A DNA stretch of 64,000 nucleotides, taken from positions 6,533,860 to 6,597,859 of the forward strand of contig NC_039368.1 in assembly GCF_003573695.1 (NCBI RefSeq), written 5' to 3'. This DNA comes from Papaver somniferum (taxonomy: Eukaryota > Streptophyta > Magnoliopsida > Ranunculales > Papaveraceae). Positions 31,728 through 44,261 of this stretch are shown piece by piece. The position numbers and the translations under genes are program-made. Positions within the stretch are counted from its first letter, which is position 1. Every line of letters begins with the position of its first letter. Below the pieces are notes generated by a model. It was not told where the DNA came from. It saw only the letters and a program-made list of their open reading frames with translations, and searched no databases.

Positions 31728-32837
31728 AGCGAGATTCCAGATGAAGAAAATGTACCAGCAAATGAGATCAAACATCCATCCCCGTTAGGTGAACCAAAGG
31801 CGAACTTCGTTGCAGCCGAACCAACTAAGGAAGTAAATATAGGAACGGAAGAGGATCCTAAACTAATAAGGATAGGAACCGAAATGGGAGCAGAAGAGGA
31901 AGAAAAAAAAATCAACCTTCTGAGGAAATATAACAATGTCTTCGCATGGGACATGGACGAAATACCAGGTATAGACTCTGATGTCGCATGTCACGGGTTA
32001 GATATCAGGTAGGACGTGCGACCATTCAACCAAAGAATAAGGAAGATAGCAACAACATATCACCCGCAAATTGAAGCTGAGTTTCAGAAGATGTTATACG
32101 CAGGGATAATCCGACCAGCCAAGTATCCCGAATGGATAACAAACATGGGGGTGGCGCCAAAAAAGAACAATGGGATAAGGATATGGATCGATTTCAGCGA
32201 CCTGAACAAAGCTTGTCCAAAGGACAGTTTTTCATTACCGGGTATACCACAGACGGTAGAGGCAACAGGAGGAAATGGAAGGTTGTCACTAATGGATGGG
32301 TATAAAGGCTACCGTAAAATACCATTGGCAGAAGAGGACCAAGAACACACAACTTTCTTCGCACCCAGAGGATTATACTGTTACACCAGAATGCCTTTTG
32401 GTTTAAAAAATGCAGGTGCTGCATATCAAAGGATGGTGGAAAAGATATTCGCAAAGTGGATCCACAAAACCTTAGAAGTGTACGTGGATGACATGCTAGT
32501 AAAGAGCAAGCAGGCCGAAGATCATGTAAACCATTTGGAAGAGATATTTGAGCAAATGCGGCAATATAAGATGAAAATATATCATGCGAAATGCATCTTT
32601 GGAGTGGCATCAGGAAAATTCCTAGGATATATTGTATCAAAGGAAGGAATACAGGTAGATCCGGAGAAGGTACAAGCAGTTCGCGACATGCCAACACCAG
32701 CAACATTGAAGGATGTGCATAAGTTGAACGGACTATTAGCTTCATTGGGACGATTTATCTCGCGTTCTTCAGATAAATATAAGCAATTCTTCAACATTAT
32801 AAAGAAGGGAGCCAAATTTGAATGGACAATTGAATGA
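31695..32837 (+). pseudogene. Reverse transcriptase of gypsy 2, broken
   Basis: The N-terminal linker EVNIGTEEDPKLIRIGT matches gypsy 1. A TAG at 32010-32012 precedes the RT core: LMDGYKGYRKIPLAEEDQ, MPFGLKNAGAAYQRMV and the intact catalytic YVDDMLVKS (about 32480). The frame stops at TGA 32835-32837. Confidence 0.85.
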
Positions 32838-33896
32838 GAAAAGGCGCTAAAAATCATAAAGGATTATTTAATGAATGTGTGTATTTTGCAGAAAGCTGAA
32901 CCAGGGGAGGAATTATTATTATACTTAGCTTCAACACCGAATGCATTAAGTGCCGTATTACTTCGCTTATATGGAGGAGTAGAAAAGCCATTTATCACAT
33001 AAGCAAAACATACAATGCAGCAGAGAAAAATTATGCGAAGATCGAGAGGCTCATCCTCGCGCTGGTTTATGCAACTCAAAAAATTCGCACGTACTTTCAG
33101 GCTCATAAGATCAGAGTCCTTACAAAAATTCCAATTGAATTTGTAATGAAGAATTCTAAAATATCTGGAAGAATAGAAAGATGGAATGCACAAGTGGGGC
33201 AATTCGAAGTAAAGTATGAGATTTTATCCTCACCAAAATCGCAAGTCATTGCGGATTTCTTAGCAGAGTTCCTCTTGGAGGAAGATGAGGGTGTAGAAGA
33301 TATGATGGAGGTGGATGAAGATCTACGAAACCCTCAAAATATGTTAAGAGAGAAAAATTCAAAAAGGTGGGAGATATTAGTCGATGGATCTGTAAACGAA
33401 GAAGAAAATGTCATAGGAATAGTGATTATCTCACCCTTAGGAGCGAGAATGGCATATTCATTCATACTGGAATTTGCATCCACCAATAACGAAACAGAGT
33501 ATGAAGGAGTAATACATGCGTTGCGGTTGGCAGTAGAATTAAAATTAGATGATGTCAGAATAACTAGTGACTCACAATTGGTGATTCGCCAAATGCTGGA
33601 AATACAACACGAATGAGCCATCACTACAGAAATATAAGCTACTCGCAGAGGAACTATCAGCAAAAATAAAGAACAAAGAATGGAGACACATATGCAGAAA
33701 AGACAATAGATTCGCAAATGCTTTAGCATTCCTCGCATCAATGCAGATGGATCCCACCGCTCGATATATAAAGATTACAACACTTTGTGTCCCATCAATC
33801 AAAAAAGAAGAAGACGCAGACATAATGATGGTGGAAAGCGAAGAAGGAGAAAAGAATGATAACCAAGAGGATTGGAGATCATAACTTCATTCATAC
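32838..33896 (+). pseudogene. RNase H and second RNase H of gypsy 2, broken
   Basis: After the TGA, Ty3-type RNase H sequence (LLLYLASTPNALSAVLL) continues, with a shift near 32985. The second RNase H is open from 33146 to 33616 (WEILVDGSVNEEEN, NNETEYEGVIHALR, ITSDSQLVIRQM), then shifts again. Confidence 0.8.
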
Positions 33897-34799
33897 TTGG
33901 AGAAGGGAGAAGTACCGAGGAACATATTGGAAGCTCACCAGTTAAAAAGTCGTGCGACAAACTATGAGTTAAGAGAAGGAGTACTTTATCGTAGATCATT
34001 CCTCGGGCCCTCTCTCAGATGCTTGACGCAAAAAGAAGGAATGAAAATACTAAAGGAAATACATATAAGGACATCTTCACTTTCATATTTGAGAATATCA
34101 TTTGCAGATTTGGAATCCCTGTGCAGCTGGTGTCCGACAACGGAAAGCAATTCGAGGGCGAGAACATAGGAACGCTGTTAAATGCCTTCAAAATCCAGAT
34201 TGGAAAATCAACCCCATTATATCCGCAGAGTAATGGACAAGCAGAGGAAACAAACAAGACGCTCTCGGATACACTAAAGAAGAAGTTGGAGGGGCATAAT
34301 AAAGGATGGTGCGAGCAAATCCATAATGTATTATGGGTGTATCGAACAACACGGAGGGAAGCAACAAGAATGTCACCAATCTGTTTAACATATGGAGTAG
34401 AAGTTGTATTACCAACCGAAGTCATCATACCAAAAACAAAGAAATAAGCTTGGGAAAAGAATTTAAATACAGACTTGATACTGGCAAAATTGGATGACTT
34501 GGAGGAAAACAGAGAGGTCGCTTTACAACACATGGAACATTATCACAAGAGACTGGCAAGAGTACAACAAGCGTGTCAAACAAAGGGAATTTCAACCGGG
34601 GGAGCTGGTGTTGAGAGAAATACCGTCTTATCAAAAGGGAGGAGATGGAAAACTGGAGAAGAAATGGAATGGACCGTATATAGTAAAGAGAATTGTGGGA
34701 AGTGCAGCGTACGACTTAATGGATAAGGACGGAAAGAACACGGGGCGAAAACTTGATCATCCATGGAATAAAATGTATCTCAAAAATTATTATCCATAA
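33897..34799 (+). pseudogene. Integrase of gypsy 2 with internal deletion
   Basis: YELREGVLYRRSFLGPSLRC starts the integrase region, but the sequence jumps from ILKEIH to DIFTFIFENIICRFG. Compared with gypsy 1 this removes most of the zinc finger and the first catalytic Asp. The rest (VSDNGKQF, YPQSNGQAEETNK) and the C-terminal domain (34494-34799, ending HPWNKMYLKNYYP) remain, with a stop at 34447. Confidence 0.82.
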
Positions 34800-36172
34800 G
34801 GCATTAGTAAACTGATATGTTTGAAAGAATAAAAAGCAACTTCACAATGTATGTGCGAAGATATGAATAAAAAGGAAAACTTCCCCTTCTTCAAAATGAT
34901 GATCCATAAAAATATACAAGAAGAAGAACGAGGCAACGATAAGACCTCATGAATAAGACCTCAATAGGGGGCAACAAAATTTAAAACCTCTAACTAGTGA
35001 GGCTAGGTATCCAATTGTGGCGTGCACCCTAGTTCGCACTTTTGCAAGAGGAAATATAAATAAGCCCTAACGCGCGTCATAATTGGGGAAAACCTAGTTT
35101 TGCATGGCTCGGGAGAAAGCCATACCAACCCTGGAACCTGAGTCATGGATATTGGGGGAGAAATAAAATCCCATCCGGTGGAGACTCCTTAGTCGTAATA
35201 CTAAGGTACTAAATTCTTTATCATGAAGTGTAGAAACTCGATCAAGGCGCCGGGGTACACGGCTGAGCCAAGGGTGTCGGGAGCGTCTGGAACGTACCTC
35301 GCCGCTCTTGGCAAGTTCTGGCTATGATACACTCGGTCCTCAAGAAACCCCACTTAGGGTACGGTATCGTAACCATAAGCCATATCGGCTGAGGAATAAG
35401 AGGACGCGAAAAAAACTGATTGTTGCATCACTGGATGGGAAGAGCCCACCGTAACCCGGTAGGGGTACGCTTCCTTGAAAGGGCAATCAGAGGGAATATA
35501 AGGACGGCACCCTCCATTAGGGAGCTGAATTGTGTCAAAGACGTAAATATCACAAGGATTTTACTCACGGGAGTAATTAGACTTGTCGTATTGACACATT
35601 AATACATCCTGCAGAGGCAATAATACGAAAGATGATAAGGTAGGGTCAATGGGTCGATACGCGAAAACGTAAAGACGTCTTGCGGATCTATCGCATGGCC
35701 AAAGTAATATCCTGAGGCAAAGATAAGTCCTATAAACATGAGAGGCTGATTAAGACCTCTACCTAGGGAGGCTCAATAAGACCTCATTATCAAACCCCAA
35801 AAGACTTAAGTAAACTCCCATGTGATTTTATTTTTAAAAAAAAAGAGTTTATATTCGCATAAAAACCTTTTCTTTCTTAAGAGGACTGTATTCGCATAAA
35901 CCATGTTTAATATTCTCATAAACTCTTCTTTCTTAAGTGGACATTTCTTTTTTAGATGATATTTCGCAGAGAAGCAAATGAGATACAATAAATAAGTTAT
36001 GAAAAAATTATTATATAAAATGCGAATAACAGAGAAAAGTATGGGAATTACAAAAAGAAGGTATTATTCGCATACTTAGAAAATAACTTTGCATAGAAAC
36101 AAACTTGTTCTTCTTTAAATGTGTAGCAAAAACAGGTAAAATGGAATCCAAACATACAAAAGGGAAACAAAA
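34800..36172. other. Spacer between integrase and antisense gene of gypsy 2
   Basis: Non-coding; holds a GC-richer block (35100-35480), in the position of the gypsy 1 spacer. No gene seen. Confidence 0.5.
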
Positions 36173-38700
36173 CTAAGGATCATTCTTAGACACTTCTTCA
36201 AGCGAGTCAACAACTTCAGTACCATCCTCAGCCTCGGTGGAAGGAATGGTACTTGGAATAGAAGTATTAGTAGGAACTTAAACATGAGGAACAACTTGAG
36301 CTTCAACAAAGGGAATAGCTTCATAATTCGACGCATCAGGAAGATCATTACCATCTTCATTCCCCTTGGGCTGATCTTCGGGAAGAGAGATTTTCTCATC
36401 ACTATCAGGTTGAGGAATGGCCTCATTATCAGAAATATCAAGAGGATACACTTATTCTAGAGGAAGCAAGTTGGCAATGCATATTTCATCTGCGTAAGCT
36501 TTAGACTTGAGATGAGATTCGCGTGCGACATCATTCTGAATGTTCTTGACGTAAATCTTCATCAAGTGCTTAAGGTATATGCATCTTCTCTCTGCCCTGT
36601 CACGGGAAGCCGAAAGTGTGGAGGAAAGGTTCCTAAGATTCTTGTGAGCGTTAGCCAAGTCAAACCTTAACTTTTGAATAAGGAATTGGTTGGATTTCTT
36701 AGAAACTGCAAACACAAATAATACCAAAATCAGCCCAGAAATAACAAAATCACATGAAAGAAACAATATTCAAGGGAAGCTAAAAAACTAACTGAGGTAG
36801 TCAGCTTGATGTGACTACCTTCCATCTGGGAAAGAAAATACTGAGACAAGGCGAGACCACTATTTTTCATATTCTCCATATGTTTATCAAAGTCATCACC
36901 TATCAAGCCTTCAAGACAGGAGCGAATTTTCTTCTCATCCTGAGCGAGAGAGGCATTTTTCTTCTTTAAGATGTCGTGCGAACTTCCCAATCGAGTGTGT
37001 TGTTCGCAAAGTTTATTCATTTCTACAGTCAACTTTATCTTGTTATTCATAATCTTCTTATTTTCCAAGGACACTTTCTTCATATCTCTGTCATATTGGT
37101 TCCTCAGAGCGCGATGAGATTTCTCCTACTCGGTACAAGATCGCCTAAGAGCAAGGTATTATTTAATAAAATTCTCCTTCTCACTCGAAAAGGATTGTTT
37201 TTCTTCCGTAAGGGTGAGATTTTCCTCTGATATAGTTTTATTCCTTAAGTCAGCAGTATATAACAATCCAGAAAGATTGGATACTTGGGAATTTAGGAAG
37301 TCATTCTGGGTACTAAGGACATGATTCTCACTTTTCAAATTATCAATTTGATCAAGTAAATACGAGTGATTATTAATCAATTGATTTAACTGATGCTGCA
37401 ACTCTTTATTCTTCGCACAAGCATCCTCAGCAGAGTATTGGTACTCAAATATTTCCATGACTCGCTTTTGGTTTATATCTTTATATTCGCACGAGCAGGG
37501 GAAAAGGGGGAAAAAATAAATGCGAATGACTACATGCGATAAAACTTAAAGACGGAGCAAAACGTAATAAAGTCATAAAATAACCAAGAAGTATAGAGGC
37601 ATACCTCTGAGCTCTTGGTTCTTGCTGCGAAGTTTCTCAGCTAAGACTTCTCCAGCTCGAAGATCGGCTTTCAACTTGGCGTTCTGATGAGTAAGCTCTC
37701 GAATGATAGAACTGGATTAAGAAAAACCTTCAGCTTGAATAAAGCGGCACCGAGACTCCAGACATTCAAAAGCATCACTAAATGAGGGATCCAGTTGAGC
37801 GAATATCTCACTCCTAGCTAATTTATCTGAAGGAGAATCGCCCAATAGCTTAACAAGAGACTCGCACAGGCGAAGTTGAGATGGATCATTAGAAGATGAA
37901 CGTGCGAGTTGGAAACTATCAAGAAGAGGCCTTGTTCTTGAGCTAACCACATTAGAAGCACATGCTTCAGGCATGATAGTTCTCGCTTGAGCTGAAGCAT
38001 CTGTGCGAAGAGGAGAAGTGGTCAATACAGTACTTATGGAAGAAATAGTAGTGGCAGTGCTCGAATAAGAGAAGGTAGGATAATCTGCAGGTACGGGAAT
38101 GGTTGAAGAGGCAGAAATGGGCATATCTTGCATAAATGAAATGACCTCCTGAGCAGAAAAGGTGATGGCCTGAGTAGACGCAACCAAATCTTGAGAAGTG
38201 GAAATCATCCCTAAAGGGGAAGAGAGATTCAGAGAAGTGAACGAGATAAGATCCTTAGAGGGATTCTGGACTGCATTATCTATAGAGGTGGAAGATGAAG
38301 AACACGCGATAGTGTTCGCTTGAGAAGAAGTAGTAGATGGTGAAGATGTGGTAATATTCGCTTGATCAGAAGCGATTGTATTCACCCGAATGAAAGGGGC
38401 AGTCCCACCAGAAGACACCTTTTGTGTGGAACTAGGCTTATTTTTGAAACTATGAAGAACCATGTGAGTATCAATAGCAGGAGGTTGCTTGCCTCTTCTA
38501 GGCTTCTTTTATTTCTCTTTCGCGTCATCCTGCGAATAACAATGCAGATAAGAAACAGAGGCAACAATATTGTTTAAAAGAAATAAGGTTTTTCTTACTA
38601 CCTTGATATGAGAATGCTTTTTCTTGAGAGACTTGTCTTCCTTGGACCTTGAAGAAGAATTAGGTTTTGGAATGATGGAACGAGATCCAGAGGAAGGTTT
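36173..38700 (-). pseudogene. Decayed antisense coiled-coil gene of gypsy 2
   Basis: The counterpart of the gypsy 1 antisense gene. Segments read on minus: a Ser-rich piece from about 38700 with donor CAAG/GTAGTAAG; 38531-37605 (acceptor ATTCGCAG/GATGAC, Ser/Thr-rich, one TAA at 37717, donor CAGAG/GTATGCC); coiled-coil segments at 37458-37159, 37083-36780 and 36710-36450 (LQHQLNQLINNHSYLLDQ and similar); and an acidic tail ending at TAG 36175-36173. The large N-terminal globular exon of gypsy 1 is absent. Exon limits beyond those stated are uncertain. Confidence 0.6.
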
Positions 38701-39218
38701 GATGCAACAGTATCAGTATGGGAATTATCAATAGCATTAGCAGAACAATAATGGAGATGCATGACGAAAAGTAGCAGAACAACAATGGCGGTGATAAATT
38801 ACAAATAATATCAAAGACAAACCATATACACTGCAGAGAACATAGTAGAAAAGATAAAACAAACCTTTGTAAAGTATCCATGGAGTGCCAACACTAGCAG
38901 GAACAAAGAAGATGAAGATTCAGAAGGGACGAAAATTGAAAAAGTTTTGTGAAGAAAAAAGAGTGAAGAAAAGAAAATTCCTCTCCCCAGCAAAGTTTAA
39001 ATAAGAAAAAAGGTAACCGGTTAAACCAGATGGGATAGGAGACGTGTTGGTAAAAGGTGCAGAGATAGGAACGTGTGAATGGTTATGCTGAAAATCCTGA
39101 AGCTTGTCGGTCAAAAAGAATACGAAAAGTTGGTAGGGTGCGGCAAATGCTATGCAAGGACGCGATAAGGTGATTAAGAAGAATTTCTCTCATCGCTCTT
39201 TCTAGAACAAAGATCGCT
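38701..39218. other. 3' internal region of gypsy 2
   Basis: Non-coding, AT-rich, no repeat seen. In gypsy 1 this position holds antisense exon 1. Confidence 0.5.
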
Positions 39219-39234
39219 AAGAGAAGAGGCAAAA
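39219..39234 (+). other. Polypurine tract of gypsy 2
   Basis: AAGAGAAGAGGCAAAA directly before the 3' LTR, similar to the gypsy 1 tract. Confidence 0.75.
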
Positions 39235-39713
39235 TGTAGGGGTAAAATATCGCACACATAGTTATCATGCGAAGTGCTATCATTATAAAGGAGCGAACTA
39301 CTTTCACACGTAGCATATCCAAGATGACGGAACCAATGACGTCATGAATTCACGAGTAAAGTATCAGGTCCGTGCTAAGTTCAAAGAGCATGTGCGATAA
39401 GATCCAATATAAGCGTGCGAGGACGTCGCACGCCAGATCCGAAAATAGAGGCTTTATTAGCTGTCCTCCACTATGTAAAACTCCTATATATAGTACCAAC
39501 TACCACTGTGTTGAGAGAGAGATCTTTTTGGAGAGTTGAGATAGAACTTTAGGAGAGAGAAAATTATTTTCTCCCCAAGTTAGGATTTTATCTTCTTTCT
39601 TTGTATTGATTTCTAAACTTAATAAAATTCTTCTAAGTGTTCTTCATAATGGTTTCATAGTTTGTTTTATAAATTATCTAAGGGGTGTGGTTGTAGGATT
39701 TCCTGCAACTACA
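39235..39713 (+). repeat. 3' LTR of gypsy 2
   Basis: Matches 30014-30490 with many substitutions and a 2-bp length difference. Confidence 0.88.
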
Positions 39714-39718
39714 GGAAC

Positions 39719-42081
39719 ACTGCCACACACAGAGAACCGGCCGCCTTTTTCCATAGGTGACACCCTTAAAGTTTCTCTTTTCTTTCTCTCCCCTTCTTTT
39801 CTTTGTAAATTCTTTCCAAGTTGCCAGTTTTTTTGATTTCTTCTCGTCCTGATCACAGTTTGTGTATTATTTTTTTTTGGTTAATAATATACATCTCATT
39901 TTCGAGAAAAAAAAGAAAAAAAAAATAATGGCAGTTATATGTTTGTTTATGTTCTTCGAAATAGATAAGTATCTTCTATTGCGTTGCCTTGTGATTGTCG
40001 ATCCTTGAATTGATGCTAAATTTTCATAGAAGTTTGTTTTTTCACTTGGTTAGTCGTTGCGAAACGTGCTTGAAATGAGTGCACTCATCTACTTGTTTCT
40101 TTCTCTTTTGCAAGCAGGTATAGTCTGCAATTTACCATCCTACTTCCCTTCGCCTCCACCCTCTTTCTCATGGCTATCTATTGGTCTTCCAAAGGCATCT
40201 ACGTTCATGGCAACATGCCACAAATCCATTTCAGAATTCAGATTGGTGTGTATTTTACGTCTCTAATCATCCCGTGGGTACTGCCTCCAATGGTTGTCTC
40301 CTACAGAGACTTTTGCATCTTTTTTGGATAACTCTGCATCTTTTCTTGGATAATATCTCCTCTCTCGCAGTCCATATTTAATATAGGACGCAACATGGAC
40401 GGATTAAAAGTTAAAACTTTTAAGAGGATTGCAGAAGTGCTCATAAATTGATCACGAAGTTGCAACAAACGTTATTGTTCACTGCCCAAATCTGTTGTCA
40501 TCTTTCGAGAGATTTATCGAGAATAAGTTCGGTTTTCAAAGTGAAGAGTTTCTTTCTCAATGGAAAATATTGTGCGGCGAAGAGTGTAACTCGTAACACT
40601 TCAACTGGAAGATATTGTGCGAAAAGTTCCTTTCTCAATGGACACCGAGTTGACAGTCGTATCATTCTAATTTTCTTCTCCGGATCTCCCATATTTATAG
40701 ATTATAGTGTCCAAATATAACCATAGGGTTGCGTCGTTTGAACTTCGGAGGACTCTGAAACAGAAATGTAACATTTGGAATATAAACAACTTATTGTCCA
40801 TTAGGATTTCCATGAGAAAGCAACATTTGGAATTAAGATGTATCTCTTGGGAAATTTAGAGTCGGTTAGGATAGCAACCTTTGGAATATGCATCTTTTGG
40901 GATGAGTTGGCAATGATGACATGGAAAAATAGGGTGACATGGCTTAACCACAAAGCAGAGTAATTGTGGTGACGCCATGTGTCTTTTTTGGGGTCTCTTA
41001 TAATAAGGAAAGATATGGTGTTAATGTTCGATAAAAAGATTAAAAAAAAGGTTTATCTAATTTAATTATTGCTTCTAGTGAAAATATAGTTGGTCTTTAA
41101 TATATCCTCATAATATGACTAGGTTGAATCTTACACATTTCGTATTAATATTTTATGATGTTTGTTTAGGATTAATTAAGATGGTCTGTACATGTATATA
41201 CAATTACATGTCCTTCTGCTTTCCCTACCGTTCCAAAATAAAAATGTAAAAAATTAGAAAAAAAACTGGTCTGCCGAGAAGGTATTAAAATAAATACGAT
41301 ATTTCAGCCCAAAATATATGCGAATATATATTTTTTGTCTCCTAAAATTACCGAATTTCTCAAAACTAATAATCTCTCTTAAATATTCATCGATCTCTGC
41401 TACGTTATTGGTTTTCACTTCAGATAAGTTAATGAAACCCTTCAAATTCTCAAGTGATGCAGATCAACTGAACGGATTTTAAATCCATTCTTTGATTTTC
41501 CATCTCATATGTACTAAATTCTTTGGAAAGTGCGATTTAGTGATTTCATATATAATATTTGTGGTGTGTACGTGATCGAGGAGAAAACATGTAAAATTCG
41601 TTATGTAACTATGATTCATTGTACATGTTAATTGATTGAAGGGTTTGATTCATAGGAATGTAAATGTTGATTGTGATTCTTTGTACCAAACGTCTTCATA
41701 TCACCAAGGTCATTTACAAATAATTTTGTGCTTTGATTTGTTTCTTTGTTTCTAGGTATGCTATAGGATTTTGTATTTATAAATTATTTTTCTTTTTGAT
41801 GCATGATTTAACAAAAAAAAAAAAACTCGTTATCATGGATTTTCTCTATAATTGGATTTTTATGCACAATCCTTCAGTGGCCGGAAAATAACTTAGTTTT
41901 TCATTTAATTTTGTGGATTTAATTGAAATTTTCTATTGTTAATTTTGAGAAAATATTTGGTTATTTATTTATTTGTAGATGGAGAATACAATGAAAAAAA
42001 ATATAATAATGACATAATTAAAGCCAAAAGTCTTAATCATTTTTGTTTAATTGAATTTAATTTTTGTTTATGATCCTAATA
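39719..42081. other. Intergenic DNA
   Basis: AT-rich. Short frames (for example 40057-40266) resemble no family I know. A local near-duplication of TTTCTTTCTCAATGG with GATATTGTGCG occurs at 40545-40640. No gene is supported. Confidence 0.45.
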
Positions 42082-42198
42082 ATGACAAAACCCAATTAAT
42101 GTATATTCATAATAATAATTATGACAAAACTCAATTAATGTATATTCATAATGATAATTATGACAAAACCCAATTAATGTATATTCATAATGATTATA
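42082..42198. repeat. 39-bp tandem repeat, three copies
   Basis: ATGACAAAACYCAATTAATG begins at 42082, 42121 and 42160. Confidence 0.9.
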
Positions 42199-42570
42199 GG
42201 TTACAACTCTTGTATCCGTCAGATGTCTTTCGCTAAGATGAGACTGGGATGGTCGGATGCAACGTTTGTCTCTCAAAATGTTATCCGACTGTCAAAGATC
42301 AAAAACCTCTTCTGTTTTGTATTATGGATTGGTATTGATATCAATAAATGAAAATATTTAGATTTTAAAATAGATTTCCACTTCAGATTAAGCGATATTT
42401 ATTACATTTTAAACTTGCATATAACATCAAATTACATTTTAATTAATGACAACAATAACATCAAACTACATCAAATCCAGCGACATTATCTCTATAGAGT
42501 TCATAACATTCAAAATGCTTAAACTCTCTTCCGGTTTCTTCAGTAAACTTGATCTGAGCGATGGTTTTCT

Positions 42571-43303
42571 TTAACCAGATAAACAACAAGTTAAGATATT
42601 TATTTTGCAGTTGATCAGTGAGGACAAAGGTAAGATACTCACCAGTTGTTCGTTGGATAATCCAGAATTGCTATGGTGAACCATGCACAAAACTTCTGTA
42701 TAATGTTTGAAATCATTAGCGATGAATGAAAATCTTAGTTCTAGGATCTTACTGTTTCTTATGGTTTCGTTCCGCGACATCCCAAGATGTTCCAATACTC
42801 TTTCCCATAAATAATCATTGTTCATTGGTCTCATCATACGATGTAACCAACATCGAACAAGAGTAACATCTTATTCCATTGTAAAGAACGGGAGACGCAT
42901 TCGAGTGCAGTAAAGATGTGCTTGATATGGACCATCTTTAAGAATATTGAAACACGCTTCGTAAAGAAAAGGTTTACTGTGAGCTTCCTTCTAATTATCA
43001 AGAGTTTTTTGGATCACTTCATCTTTAGTTACACCGATGAACTTTTTTCAATCAATTTCCAATAATAGAAAAAGAAATGGCTTGACTACATGCAAGCCTA
43101 ATAGATTGAAAATGAGCATACAATAGACTACCATCTCGGTTTCCAGGTTTCCCCGTCAGTGAGATGAATATTGTAAAAATGTTTTCTCAGAAAGAACTGT
43201 CTTGATAGCGTATACCAACGATTACCCTATGGAAAAAATATGCTTTGCATATAGTTCTATCCTCTTCTTCAGTAAACTTGGGACCACGATTTGTAGTTGA
43301 CAT
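42571..43303 (-). pseudogene. SANT/Myb-like gene relic
   Basis: ATG at 43303 starts MSTTNRGPKFTEEEDRTICK, the same start style as the intact SANT-like gene at 44702. The frame is lost after about 35 codons. Later pieces (NIFTIFISLTGKPGNRDGSL, and the open segment 42837-42571) suggest the remainder in shifted frames. Probably a decayed paralogue. Confidence 0.5.
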
Positions 43304-43570
43304 TTCTGCAGAGTGATAAAGATTAAGAGTTTTAGAAATAAAGAAGAAGATGTGAATTTGGATATGGGAAGAATGAAATTTACAGGGTGAGAAAGAAAAT
43401 CGAGTTATTGGAAATTTAGTCGTTGGCGGTCAAAGTAAAACCGCGCGGCTTTACCATGACCGCCCGTTTGAATTACCAACTACTATTTATTTATTTTATT
43501 ATAAATACAACACTAGGTTTGATTCTCAACCAAACCAGCATATTTCTTTCTTAGCCAACAACGTCCACCA

Positions 43571-44105
43571 TGTTTTCTAAAAGCAAAACGAAGAAAATAT
43601 TATGTGTCGAAAGCAAAAGAGGTTTGTGCATTATGTTTCATGGATAACCACAGTCAATAACATTGGATGTATTCAAAGTGTCCGCGGGAAGGTTGTTCAC
43701 GCATCATAATGGCGATTGAATCACAAACGGAAAAGCTCAGGTATTTGCGATGTCAATATCCCAAATGTACAGAGGAACCACATAAGTTAGATGATGCTAT
43801 GAAGATTAAATAAGAAGAAGAAAAGTTTGAAACACTCTGCAAAAACTTCAAGCTTAAATCCAAATTTAAGAAGAATTTATTACACTGCAAGCATTGTCGA
43901 GATGGAGATCACGAATACAAACATTGTCCACAGAGAATTAGTTGATGCTCAAAGCCCGGTTGCAGGACTTGTATGCATTTGTGCACTTCTACTAAAGAAG
44001 ACACATATGGAAGGCATTTCTGGAAATATCCAAGGTGTTTTTTGGTGGGGTGGGATGATTAAAGTTGAAAGACAAATCTATGCACTATGGTATTATGTTA
44101 TTTAG
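43571..44105 (+). other. Possible relic of a cysteine-rich gene
   Basis: Weak. Pieces such as SKCPREGCSRI, RCQYPKC and LHCKHCRDGDHEYKHC have paired cysteines suggesting zinc-binding ancestry, in frames broken by stops. It lies between the two SANT-like sequences on the opposite strand. Confidence 0.3.
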
Positions 44106-44261
44106 TTTGGTGTTTATTTTGTGTTATTATGATTATCTAAACCAAACATGTGGATGTCTTTGTATTTGCACCATAAATATCAGAACTAATTTAAACATTT
44201 CTTGGATTAAATATTTGCATCATCGATAAAGGAAATACGTTAGATTAAAACATCTACTACA

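Larger units (their letters stand above)
30014..39713 (+). mobile_element. Ty3/gypsy retrotransposon 2, Tat-type, old and gag-less
   Basis: LTRs at 30014-30490 and 39235-39713 (477 and 479 bp) begin TGTARGGGTAAAATAT and end TTCA/TACA, with many differences (several per 100 bp). The flanks GGAGC (30009-30013) and GGAAC (39714-39718) are a TSD with one change. The internal order PR, RT, RH, aRH, INT plus an antisense coiled-coil gene is that of gypsy 1. Gag is absent, and part of integrase is deleted, so it is non-autonomous. Confidence 0.88.

Noticed and set aside
40057..40266. 69-codon frame with a signal-peptide-like start
   Set aside because: No continuation, no recognisable family, AT-rich intergenic surroundings; likely chance.
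42051..42236. Short repetitive peptide (DKTQLMYIHNDNY repeats)
   Set aside because: Translation of a 39-bp tandem DNA repeat whose length is a multiple of three; no other coding evidence.
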